A DNA stretch of 36,889 nucleotides, from IMG/VR virus record IMGVR_UViG_3300021091_000195, positions 1-36,889 of that record, one strand, 5' to 3'. This document shows, one piece after another, positions 31,997 through 36,889 of this stretch. Origin of the DNA: a virus. A program made the position numbers and the translations under genes. Under the pieces are notes generated by a model. That model saw only the letters and a list, made by a program, of their open reading frames with translations. It did no database searches and was not told the origin of the DNA. How positions within the stretch are numbered: the stretch's first letter is position 1; the number at the start of each line of letters is the position of its first letter.

Positions 31997-32168
31997 TTTT
32001 ATATAATTGTTTTTCGTCTAGGTCGTATAATTCATCTTCTTCCACATCTTCATCGTCATTATCTACTAGTTCGTAAATTTGTTTACGATGCTTGCTGGTC
32101 TTATCTGAACCTTTTACAACTTTGTGAATCTTTTTTTCTCTATCAAATTCAAAACCCTTGGTCTTCAT
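31986..32168 (-). CDS. Small acidic conserved hypothetical protein
   Basis: A 60-residue protein with a basic N-half (MKTKGFEFDREKKIHKVVKGSDKTSKHRKQIYELV) and an acidic C-half (DNDDEDVEEDELYDLDEKQLYKSDI). It has no membrane segment or recognised domain. It lies in the replication/late-transcription cluster, where T4-like phages keep many short regulators. A strong AGGAGGT lies 15 bases before its ATG, inside the end of the upstream 39-residue gene. The charge asymmetry could suit nucleic-acid or clamp interaction, but no function can be assigned. Confidence 0.65.
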   Translation of the reverse strand: MKTKGFEFDREKKIHKVVKGSDKTSKHRKQIYELVDNDDEDVEEDELYDLDEKQLYKSDI

Positions 32169-32177
32169 TTTAAAAAA

Positions 32178-32297
32178 TTAATTACCTCCTTTAATTAACC
32201 CAACTACCTTATCCTTTATAGTTTGTGCCCAAGCGGGTTGTGGAACATGCCAACCTATAAAAGCGCCTACTACAATCCAAAAAATAGTTTCTAACAT
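32178..32297 (-). CDS. Small membrane protein, 39 residues
   Basis: Read from ATG 32295-32297 to TAA 32178-32180: MLETIFWIVVGAFIGWHVPQ, then PAWAQTIKDKVVGLIKGGN. One hydrophobic helix (about 3-17) is followed by a Pro/Ala/Trp turn and an amphipathic basic tail. Its ATG overlaps the stop of the 73-residue coiled-coil gene (TAATG), and a strong ribosome site for the next gene lies at its end. The same type of short protein recurs in marine T4-like phages. It is likely an inner-membrane protein of unknown role; a small lysis or superinfection factor is possible. Confidence 0.68.
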   Translation of the reverse strand: MLETIFWIVVGAFIGWHVPQPAWAQTIKDKVVGLIKGGN

Positions 32298-32518
32298 TAG
32301 ATTTCTCCCTCTTTGTCTGGAATAACAATATAAGGCCATGCTGTAATTCTTTTACTCATTTCTGATTGATTTTGAGCCATTTTTATAAGAAAACGCTGTG
32401 TATCTTTTAGATGATCGGATAATGAAGAGACGCTATCTTGAAGTAAGCAGATTTCTTTTTCTAATTCAGAAATTCTATCCCTGGTTAAGTCCAACTGCTC
32501 TTCTAAAAATTCGGTCAT
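32297..32518 (-). CDS. Small coiled-coil protein, conserved hypothetical
   Basis: A 73-residue protein, MTEFLEEQLDLTRDRISELEKEICLLQDSVSSLSDHLKDTQRFL and onward, with clear heptads from about residue 5 to 50 and a non-helical end (ITAWPYIVIPDKEGEI). It should form a coiled-coil oligomer. Its start lies 44 bases inside the end of gp59 in another frame, and the ribosome site is weak (AAAAGAAAAAT), so the exact start is uncertain. The gene ends as TAATG with the 39-residue membrane protein. No function is recognisable; a partner for replication or late-transcription proteins is suggested only by location. Confidence 0.6.
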   Translation of the reverse strand: MTEFLEEQLDLTRDRISELEKEICLLQDSVSSLSDHLKDTQRFLIKMAQNQSEMSKRITAWPYIVIPDKEGEI

Positions 32519-33089
32519 ATTTTTCTTTTTTAAAATTTAAAAACGGCGCGTACTTTTTAATCAGCCTGGAAAGATCTGGCCATATTAAATCTGTATTTAA
32601 AACTCTATCTAATTCGTCAGTAAAAGGTATAATTTTATTTAAGATAACTAGCGTTTCAATTGAAACATCATTCCTTAAATACATCTTTATTATATATGGA
32701 TGTTGTTGATTTTGAGAAACAAGTAAATCTTCAAACTTAATTTCTTTTTTACCTGAAAAAATAATAAGTTTTTCTATTTCTTTTTCAAACGTATAGGATA
32801 AAGATTCTATACGTTTTTTCCATCCCATGTAACGATCTCTAGCTTCAGTATCAAATACCCCACCCCATCGATCACCGGATACAAAATTTGCTACTAAAAA
32901 TTCTACTACGTCTTTATCCGAGTACTGCTCAGCCACCCTTCTAATAGCAATTAAATCTCTACGTTTCAAAAAAGATTGTTTTGACGCCCGCACCCGGCCT
33001 TGCAATTTAATAGCATCATATTGATCGGTAGTAAAATGTAACCTTAGTGCTAAGTAGTACCGATAAACCTCAAACGGCTCCATAATCAT
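32475..33089 (-). CDS. 59: Helicase loader gp59
   Basis: A 204-residue protein (T4 gp59: 217). Conserved pattern: MEPFEVYRYYLALRLHFTTDQYDAIKLQGRVRASKQSFLKRRDLIAIRRVAEQYSDKDVVEFLVANFVSGDRWGGVFD, the diagnostic gp59 N-terminal domain, then a helical C-domain. gp59 loads helicase gp41 onto gp32-coated forks. The first ATG (33089) overlaps the gp33 stop; a second in-frame ATG two codons on is equally possible. Order 33-59-(small genes)-32 matches T4 logic. Confidence is high. Confidence 0.92.
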   Translation of the reverse strand: MIMEPFEVYRYYLALRLHFTTDQYDAIKLQGRVRASKQSFLKRRDLIAIRRVAEQYSDKDVVEFLVANFVSGDRWGGVFDTEARDRYMGWKKRIESLSYTFEKEIEKLIIFSGKKEIKFEDLLVSQNQQHPYIIKMYLRNDVSIETLVILNKIIPFTDELDRVLNTDLIWPDLSRLIKKYAPFLNFKKEKYDRIFRRAVGLNQG

Positions 33090-33346
33090 ATAGGTAAATG
33101 GCCACGGGGCTTTATCATATTTGCCTGCTCGGCTTCAATCTGTATTTTTTCTTTTAGTTTTTGATTAACCAACGGTCCTACGGCTTCAATATCAATATCC
33201 ACCTCATTACAATAATTAATTATTGCATCCATATAGGTGATATTAAGTTTTGTTACCATTCCATCAATGTACAAAGCAAATTCGTTTGGAGACCGAAATC
33301 TTTTTGTAATTATTAAAGCATCTGTAAGTTGTTCTTTTTCGTCCAT
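33086..33346 (-). CDS. 33: Late transcription co-activator gp33
   Basis: An 86-residue protein. The segment FALYIDGMVTKLNITYMDAIINYCNEVDIDIEAVGPLVNQKLKEKIQIEAEQANMIKP aligns in pattern with T4 gp33, which has FIIEKMVEEFGMSYLEAT and later IIEKIQSEAIDENLLRPS. gp33 bridges RNA polymerase and the sliding clamp at late promoters with gp55. T4 gp33 is about 112 residues, so this form is shorter at the ends. Its presence fits the TATAAATA boxes in this window. It lies upstream of gp59 with a four-base overlap, as in T4. Confidence 0.85.
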   Translation of the reverse strand: MDEKEQLTDALIITKRFRSPNEFALYIDGMVTKLNITYMDAIINYCNEVDIDIEAVGPLVNQKLKEKIQIEAEQANMIKPRGHLPI

Positions 33347-33657
33347 TATACAAAGAAAATTATACCTAGCATTATAGCTTGTATTGCAAAACCTACTCCA
33401 ATAGTAACTACCATCAGCATATCTTTAAGTATAGCTGATCTAAAGAAAAATATCAATAACGACATCCAAAGTAAAAGAATAATATCAAGCGGGGGCATCT
33501 TTTCTGATAATCCAGACATGATGGCTAAAAAACTTGGCACTGTGGCCATATTAAGTAAGACTACCCCAAGCCAGGACAAGGTATCAGCTGTAGTTTTAGA
33601 AAACGTATCAGTAAACGTTTTTAATTTTTGCACAATTGAATTAAGCTTTTCTTCCAT
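33346..33657 (-). CDS. Three-helix membrane protein (holin candidate)
   Basis: A 103-residue protein with a soluble N-terminus (MEEKLNSIVQKLKTFTDTFSKTTAD) and three hydrophobic segments: about 26-47 (TLSWLGVVLLNMATVPSFLAIM), 56-75 (PLDIILLLWMSLLIFFFRSA) and 80-103 (MLMVVTIGVGFAIQAIMLGIIFFV). It directly follows a SleB-type hydrolase with one-base overlap (TAATG), a typical endolysin-holin arrangement, so a holin role is plausible. T4's holin t looks different. Similar membrane proteins sit beside gp33 in other marine T4-like phages without proven function. Confidence 0.55.
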   Translation of the reverse strand: MEEKLNSIVQKLKTFTDTFSKTTADTLSWLGVVLLNMATVPSFLAIMSGLSEKMPPLDIILLLWMSLLIFFFRSAILKDMLMVVTIGVGFAIQAIMLGIIFFV

Positions 33658-34193
33658 TATACCCTCTCACCGTAAAAAATATGTCTTCCAATTTTTGTAA
33701 TCTTAGGTTTATTCCAATTAGGCTGGATGTAATCAGCGTGATAGTACATTGCCTTATGTAAGGAAGGTAATCTATAGTTTTCTAATAGTACTTTTTTTGC
33801 CACCTCCATTGATTCTGTATAATGGGATGCACTTCTAGGTACTTTAGGACCTTCTTCACAATACCATGAAAATTGACAAATAATTTTACTATAGACCACG
33901 TTTTTCTGAAATACTACACCGCAAATATCAGATGGAAATTTACCTGACTCTACTCTATTAAGAGTAACCTGGGCTACTGCAACCTTTCCTTCAAAAGGTT
34001 CTTGTGCAGCCTCAAAGTAAATGTTTTTGGCCAAGCATGTAAGTTGCTTTTCTCTTTCAGCCATAGAAATGGGAGTTGAATTATACTTAAAAGTTTTAAG
34101 ATAATTAAACTTGTTGTTAGTAATAGTCATTACACCGGTAAGTACTATAGCTAGTAATACTACCTTTATAAGAATGTTTATTGGTGTTACCAT
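33657..34193 (-). CDS. SleB-type cell wall hydrolase with N-terminal anchor
   Basis: A 178-residue protein. Residues 6-24 (NILIKVVLLAIVLTGVMTI) form one transmembrane or signal-anchor segment. The rest is Hydrolase_2/SleB-like: REKQLTCLAKNIYFEAAQEPFEGKVAVAQVTLNRVESGKFPSDICGVVFQ, with E61 (NIYFEA) the likely catalytic acid, plus CQFSWYC and HKAMYYHADYIQPNW. SleB-family enzymes cleave glycan strands of peptidoglycan. The anchor suggests a SAR-type endolysin released on membrane depolarisation by the downstream membrane protein. AAGGAG lies six bases before the ATG. The start could be internal, but the anchor argues for this one. Confidence 0.82.
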   Translation of the reverse strand: MVTPINILIKVVLLAIVLTGVMTITNNKFNYLKTFKYNSTPISMAEREKQLTCLAKNIYFEAAQEPFEGKVAVAQVTLNRVESGKFPSDICGVVFQKNVVYSKIICQFSWYCEEGPKVPRSASHYTESMEVAKKVLLENYRLPSLHKAMYYHADYIQPNWNKPKITKIGRHIFYGERV

Positions 34194-34210
34194 TGGTTCT
34201 CCTTCTTAGG

Positions 34211-34234
34211 GGGGATGTCGTAAAGACCATCCCC
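34211..34234 (-). other. Intergenic hairpin before SleB gene
   Basis: On the minus strand GGGGATG (34228-34234) pairs with CATCCCC (34211-34217) across a ten-base loop. It lies between the 89-residue gene and the SleB gene. No T-run follows; AAGGAG and the ATG come next, so it is more likely an mRNA processing or stability element, or a weak attenuator, than a full terminator. Confidence 0.5.
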
Positions 34235-34245
34235 TTGTCGTTAGA

Positions 34246-34515
34246 TTACTTCTTGGTGGTAGCTTTATGTTCTACCGGGATTTGAGAAACGAAGCCATTT
34301 AAGGTTTGAGCCTTAGCAATAATATCGGCTTCGGAGGGATAGGCTGGAAAGCCTGGGTGATCTGGAGGTACTTGACCTGCATGTCTAGCATTTTCTACCT
34401 TGACTTGCCAGTCATTGCCAATGAGTTCACGTTTTCCATAATAATCTTGCTCCAGCATTGTTTGCGCCATTTTTAAAAGTTCAAGGCGAATCTCGAACGG
34501 TGTCATATTACTCAT
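34246..34515 (-). CDS. Conserved hypothetical protein of T4-like marine phages
   Basis: The start is ATG 34515 (MSNMTPFEIRLELLKMAQTMLEQDYYGKRELI), with GGAG nine bases upstream; a longer frame includes terminator sequence and is rejected. The 89-residue protein has a helical N-terminus and the segment PAYPSEADIIAKAQTLNGFVSQ. The pattern TPFEIRLELL-MA--MLEQDYY recurs widely in T4-like marine phages, generally without assigned function. It is soluble, with no signal or membrane segment. It is preceded by a terminator hairpin, suggesting a separate promoter that I could not locate, or read-through. Confidence 0.72.
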   Translation of the reverse strand: MSNMTPFEIRLELLKMAQTMLEQDYYGKRELIGNDWQVKVENARHAGQVPPDHPGFPAYPSEADIIAKAQTLNGFVSQIPVEHKATTKK

Positions 34516-34542
34516 GTTTACTTCTCCTTTGTGTATGTGTGT

Positions 34543-34569
34543 AAAAAACAGGTGGTTTAAAGGTCCACC
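34543..34569 (-). terminator. Rho-independent terminator after secreted peptide gene
   Basis: On the minus strand GGTGG (34565-34569) pairs with CCACC (34551-34555) across a nine-base loop, followed by TGTTTTTT. The stem is short, so termination may be partial. It lies just past the 52-residue secreted peptide, ending the tmRNA-peptide unit. Confidence 0.6.
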
Positions 34570-34582
34570 CAAACCTTATTAA

Positions 34583-34741
34583 TTACTTCTTAGCTGCTTC
34601 TTTTTTCTCAGCAGGCTTGGCTGCATCTTTCTTTACTTCAGCTTTCGGAGCATCTTTTTTCTCAGCCGGCTTAGCAGGAGCCTGAGCAAGAGCTGCAATG
34701 GTAAAAGTAGAAGCAACAATAGCGGCGATAATTGATTTCAT
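34583..34741 (-). CDS. 52-residue secreted Lys/Ala-rich peptide
   Basis: Read from ATG 34741 to TAA 34583. A Sec signal peptide (MKSIIAAIVASTFTIAALAQ) is followed by 32 residues made almost only of Ala, Lys, Pro, Glu and Asp. KPAEKK appears twice, and the peptide ends EAAKK. AAGGA lies six bases before the ATG. The protein at 30124-30372 has the same design (signal ending in AQA, then K/A/P/E repeats), so the two are probably paralogues. The mature peptide would be periplasmic and disordered. It is the first protein-coding gene after the tmRNA and probably shares its transcript. Function unknown. Confidence 0.75.
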   Translation of the reverse strand: MKSIIAAIVASTFTIAALAQAPAKPAEKKDAPKAEVKKDAAKPAEKKEAAKK

Positions 34742-34765
34742 TTTATTTCCTTATAAATTAAAAAA

Positions 34766-35048
34766 TTTACAACTCCACATCAGCTCGTCACCATCGATAC
34801 TATCTAAGGCCACCTTCTGAGGTAAGGAGATAGTCACCAGGCAAGGACTTACTAATTCGTTCTGGTTGATTCTGTTGCCAAGTTCAACCAGAAAAACTCC
34901 GGTCAGCGTTTAGGCTGCCAGTGCAAATCTTTCGTCGTTTGCGTTTAACGTTTTGTTTCTTCGGCTGAGCAGTCCCAACCCTAACGGCTTTCACATTGCC
35001 GAGTCGTCTATCTCTCTACTCATTGCCCTGTCGAGTCTATTCACCCCC
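34766..35048 (-). ncRNA. tmRNA coding piece (tag-bearing)
   Basis: The 5' end is set at G 35048 by acceptor-stem pairing. The piece holds the D-like TCGAC, the tag frame (34942-34910) and a strong 9-bp hairpin TCTGGTTGA/TCAACCAGA (34884-34892 with 34861-34869) just after it. GTAAG...CTTAC and other short stems that could form pseudoknots come next. CAATGAG and ACGACT near the 5' end can pair with TTTATTG and AGTCGT of the acceptor piece, which would form helix P2. The 3' end is not visible; AGTTGTAAA at 34766-34774 before a T-run is a plausible boundary. Confidence 0.85.
34910..34942 (-). CDS. tmRNA proteolysis tag ANDERFALAA
   Basis: A resume codon GCA (34942-34940) starts A-N-D-E-R-F-A-L-A-A followed by TAA. 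The TTAAAC just before it and the LAA end match tmRNA tags in general. The C-terminal ALAA is the ClpXP recognition end. With the alanine loaded on the tRNA-like part the tag would read AANDERFALAA. The ANDER-F/Y-ALAA form is typical of betaproteobacteria, unlike cyanobacterial tags. Confidence 0.88.
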   Translation of the reverse strand, partial: ANDERFALAA

Positions 35049-35094
35049 ATCAGAAGCATACCACACTACTGCAACATACAATTAGATATGCTTT

Positions 35095-35290
35095 TGGTGG
35101 AGGTGGGGGGATTCGCACCCCCGTCCAGAACACTTTTCAATAAACTTCATACGACTATAAATTAAGCATTCTACAACGGTGTAAGTACAATCGTTTACCA
35201 CTACAGTAATCGTTAACTTACCGTATCTACCCTTTGTAGATAGGGACGTTAGTTAAACGTCTTTCTCTGCCATGCTTAAGTTATAAACAG
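35095..35290 (-). ncRNA. tmRNA acceptor piece
   Basis: The 3' end is CCA at 35097-35095 with discriminator A 35098. The T-arm (35106-35122) and acceptor strand are clear. Upstream, AGTCGT and TTTATTG can pair with the coding piece. Further upstream are a perfect 7-bp hairpin TATCTAC/GTAGATA, a 6-bp hairpin GACGTT/AACGTC, GTAAGT/ACTTAC, and a long-range 8-bp stem TTAAGCAT/ATGCTTAA (35272-35279 with 35162-35169) enclosing them. These may form a pseudoknot-like domain. The mature 5' end is uncertain; 35290 is the expected late-promoter start. Confidence 0.82.
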
Positions 35291-35296
35291 TAGTAA

Positions 35297-35304
35297 TATT
35301 TATA
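35297..35304 (-). promoter_or_regulatory. T4-type late promoter driving tmRNA
   Basis: An exact minus-strand TATAAATA. Transcription would begin near 35290, just before the acceptor piece. No sigma70-like promoter was seen here, so the tmRNA is probably made late in infection together with virion genes. Confidence 0.78.
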
Positions 35305-35352
35305 TAACCTTAATCTCAACCCCCAACATATAAATTTTAACGTTAAGGCAAT

Positions 35353-35451
35353 AGAAAATCCACTAAGATTACTGGGTTTCGGTAAAAAACTTTACCGTAA
35401 CAGAAAATTAATTAAGATTACTAGATTTTGGTAAAAAAACGTTACCGTTAC
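35353..35451. repeat. Tandem imperfect ~50-bp duplication
   Basis: Copies at 35353-35401 and 35402-35451 are directly adjacent. Both read agaaaat, then taagattact, then ggtaaaaaa, a few bases, ttaccgt and ac, with scattered substitutions and a one-base gap. The right copy encodes the C-terminus of the secreted protein at 35408-35740; the left copy is non-coding. Each holds a GGTAA/TTACC inverted repeat that could fold. The rest of the stretch from there to the tmRNA promoter shows no gene. Confidence 0.8.
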
Positions 35452-35740
35452 GCCCTGAGGCAATAATACACAAGTAACTATTATTTTCAACACTTAATAA
35501 TGCAGTAAATGTTTCACTTTTTTTATTATAAAACAAACTAAACATCCGCTCAGCTCCATCTGCCACATCTTTACCAATAAAGATCGGTACCTCGTCAAAA
35601 TGTTTTATAAAGTCTAAGGCTTTTGGAGATAATTCACATACAATGGGTAATAAGGCATTAACTGCTGTATCTTTAGCCTGTAACGGTTTGATAATTATTA
35701 GACTCGTAAAGATCGCGATAATACAAAAGATTCTTAACAT
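35408..35740 (-). CDS. Small secreted protein of unknown function
   Basis: The start is ATG 35740 (MLRIFCIIAIFTSLIIIKPLQA) with AAGAGA eight bases before; the longer frame lies within the nuclease gene. The protein is 110 residues. A Sec signal (about 1-22, cleavage after LQA) is followed by KDTAVNALLPIVCELSPKALDFIKHFDEVPIFIGKDVADGAERMFSLFYNKKSETFTALLSVENNSYLCIIASGRNG. Two cysteines in the mature part (about 35 and 92) could form a disulfide in the periplasm. No family is recognised. Its 5' end overlaps the nuclease gene by 68 bases, and its 3' end lies in the tandem duplication, with the tail KSSNLN encoded by the repeat. Confidence 0.65.
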   Translation of the reverse strand: MLRIFCIIAIFTSLIIIKPLQAKDTAVNALLPIVCELSPKALDFIKHFDEVPIFIGKDVADGAERMFSLFYNKKSETFTALLSVENNSYLCIIASGRNGNVFLPKSSNLN

Positions 35741-36344
35741 AATCGTCTCTTTTTTGTTTAAAAATTTGTGGTGGGTTATCATCCACAGAAACTAGAATGA
35801 CGATTTTACTCACTGGTATTTTAAACTGCTCTTCAAACATAATTGCGTATGCCGAGCATTGCATAAAATAATTTTCTATATACTCTTCTTTTTTAGGTCT
35901 AGAAGATGTCTTAAAATCTATAATTGATAGGTTACCATCAAACTCACCGATACAATCCACTGTACCCGCCAGCCTTAGATGATCGGAGTACATACGAGTT
36001 TCTTGAGCATGTATATTATTTATTTGATGTAAAACGGTCTTGAATTGTTCAAAACGTTCTTTCTCTATAGGAGTACGAAATTCAACCTCTTTATTGTCGA
36101 GATAATTCTCACATAATTTATGAAATGCAGTACCTCTTGTAGATGCGGCCGTGGTAATTTTTTGTGCCTGTTCATGACCAATTTTATTTCGCCACTCTTG
36201 AATACCGCGTTTACTGTACTCAGAAAGAACGGTAGTAACCGAAGGGTATTTGTTACCCTCCGGTGTTAAATAGTAACGTGTACCGTTTTCGTTTAGTTGT
36301 TTTAATTTAGGAACTTCACGGTCAAGCTTTACATGATGAAACAT
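35673..36344 (-). CDS. PD-(D/E)XK nuclease (RecB/Cas4-like)
   Basis: A 223-residue protein with the RecB-type nuclease layout: H75 in RGTAFHKLCENYL, D130 in LAGTVDCIGEF, D143-F-K145 in LSIIDFKTSSRP and Q162/Y166 in MQCSAYAIMFEE. Single-domain exonucleases like this are common in marine T4-like phages and may act in recombination, host DNA degradation or genome processing. There is no helicase domain or Fe-S cysteine cluster, so it is not a typical Cas4/AddB. It lies six bases after the GH19 gene and overlaps the secreted-protein gene. Activity is well supported by motifs; the pathway is not. Confidence 0.85.
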   Translation of the reverse strand: MFHHVKLDREVPKLKQLNENGTRYYLTPEGNKYPSVTTVLSEYSKRGIQEWRNKIGHEQAQKITTAASTRGTAFHKLCENYLDNKEVEFRTPIEKERFEQFKTVLHQINNIHAQETRMYSDHLRLAGTVDCIGEFDGNLSIIDFKTSSRPKKEEYIENYFMQCSAYAIMFEEQFKIPVSKIVILVSVDDNPPQIFKQKRDDYVKNLLYYRDLYESNNYQTVTG

Positions 36345-36349
36345 AATGT

Positions 36350-36889
36350 TTAATGATGCCCTGAAAGCACCTCTATAGCGTGATTGTAATGTTTGATTCT
36401 ATCTTCTAAACCTATAGTACCACCGTTAATTTTTTTAGTAAGTGTCATTATATCATTAGCATCGGCAAACTGATTAAGTTTATTTCGCGCCCAAAACCAG
36501 CAGGCAGAATGAATGGCGTAGTAAGGATCTAAAAGTAAATCAGGGTCTTCTAGTAAAGTTTCATCTTGAAAGAGCGCCTGAGAACAGGCACGATAATTAT
36601 CTTTACCGGTTAGTTGAAGTAGCCCGCGACCTCGATATTTCCAACCGTCACCAGTTTCTTCTGCCCCATTACCCATTCTACCCCCGTAGGATTTATTTGC
36701 GATAGCCTGGGGGTTACCAGCATACCGCTCAGCAATCCCGGCCGGGTAACGCTGGGGCCAGAGTTTAGTTAAGGTGGCGGCTTTATAATTTAGATTTTCT
36801 TCTAACATCGAAAACCCGCCTGATTCATGAGCGCATTGAGCAACGAAAGCTGCCACGCGCTGTATGGTGCTGATTTCGTATTGAGGTAA
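36350..36889 (-). CDS. GH19 chitinase-like endolysin, 5' end cut
   Basis: The frame is open through the right edge; visible codons start LPQYEISTIQRVAAFVAQCAHESGGF, a family pattern (LP-Y-I-T--R-AAF-AQ-AHESG-F), so the start codon lies outside. The GTG at 36856 would cut this conserved segment. The catalytic Glu is in AHESGGF (visible codon 22), followed by NLNYKAATLTKLWPQRYP, GDGWKYRGRGLLQLTGKDNY and AIHSACWFWARNKLN. GH19 endolysins cleave peptidoglycan glycan strands. It is likely the main lysis enzyme or a second one beside the SleB-type hydrolase. About 179 residues are visible; the family is usually 180-220. Confidence 0.9.
   Translation of the reverse strand, partial: LPQYEISTIQRVAAFVAQCAHESGGFSMLEENLNYKAATLTKLWPQRYPAGIAERYAGNPQAIANKSYGGRMGNGAEETGDGWKYRGRGLLQLTGKDNYRACSQALFQDETLLEDPDLLLDPYYAIHSACWFWARNKLNQFADANDIMTLTKKINGGTIGLEDRIKHYNHAIEVLSGHH

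Larger units (their letters stand above)
34766..35290 (-). ncRNA. ssrA: Circularly permuted two-piece tmRNA precursor
   Basis: The minus-strand order is: late promoter, acceptor piece ending CCA (35095), 46-base spacer, coding piece starting at G 35048. Acceptor-stem halves lie in reversed order yet pair perfectly: GGGGGTG (35048-35042) with CACCTCC (35105-35099), seven pairs with the third a G-U, the AlaRS identity pair. CCACCA ends the acceptor. The T-arm is GGGGG-TGCGAAT-CCCCC, and TCGAC follows 12 bases into the coding piece as in tmRNA D-like regions. A tag frame ANDERFALAA follows. Spacer ends AAGCATA/TATGCTT (35054-35060 with 35087-35093) form a stem holding both mature ends close for processing. 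Outer ends are estimates. Confidence 0.92.

Noticed and set aside
31986-32168. The 60-residue acidic protein as gp33
   Set aside because: The gene at 33086-33346 matches the gp33 pattern far better and is in the T4 position next to gp59.
35095-35122. The T-arm and CCA end read as an ordinary tRNA
   Set aside because: There is no anticodon arm or D-arm upstream at tRNA distance; the acceptor strand pairs with the displaced 5' piece instead.
34953-35165. A 70-codon plus-strand ORF
   Set aside because: It lies opposite the tmRNA; its composition is explained by the RNA gene and it has no ribosome site.

Overview
The window is about 37 kb of a T4-like (contractile-tailed) phage genome of the marine, cyanophage/pelagiphage-related type. 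This rests on protein families and gene order: a baseplate series 48-53-27-5-(PAAR)-25-6-7-8, the neck/baseplate genes 4, 2-like, 54 and 26, and the replication/late-transcription genes 32, 59 and 33. Genes are dense, low to moderate in GC, and often overlap as ATGA or TAATG. T4-type late promoter boxes (TATAAATA) occur at the expected junctions. There is no integrase, no IS element and no CRISPR array.

Layout. (1) 1-7913, minus strand: distal tail/fibre region, with fibre-like proteins, a Gly-rich collagen-like protein, two 2-oxoglutarate/Fe(II) oxygenases and a degenerate thioredoxin-fold protein. (2) 7920-25730, minus strand: the baseplate block, read from a late promoter at 25763-25770. 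Here gp5 is split into an OB/lysozyme-like gene and a separate beta-helix gene that ends in an M15 peptidase domain, followed by a PAAR tip. (3) 25775-30099, plus strand: gp4 nuclease, a gp2-like protein, gp54-like tube initiator, gp26 with a -1 frame ORF entered at a U UUU UUC slippery site, and a tape-measure-sized protein. This unit diverges from the baseplate block and ends in a bidirectional terminator. (4) 30124-34741, minus strand: gp32, a methyltransferase-like protein, small proteins, gp59, gp33, a holin-like membrane protein, a SleB-type hydrolase and secreted Lys/Ala-rich peptides. (5) 34766-35304, minus strand: a circularly permuted, two-piece tmRNA gene with its own late promoter. 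(6) 35353-36889: a short tandem duplication, a secreted protein, a PD-(D/E)XK nuclease and a GH19 endolysin that runs off the right edge.

The most notable systems are the permuted tmRNA and the candidate programmed frameshift. The tmRNA has acceptor-stem halves complementary across the permutation, including the G3-U70 alanine identity pair, and a readable tag ANDERFALAA. The frameshift joins gp26 to a downstream ORF that has no start codon, exactly where other tailed phages frameshift between tail tube and tape measure genes.

Host. Permuted tmRNAs are known from alphaproteobacteria, cyanobacteria and some betaproteobacteria. The tag ANDERFALAA looks betaproteobacterial, so a marine betaproteobacterium (for example an OM43-type methylotroph) or a SAR11-type host is the best guess. 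From memory, a T4-like methylophage related to pelagiphages has been described; I cannot verify this here.
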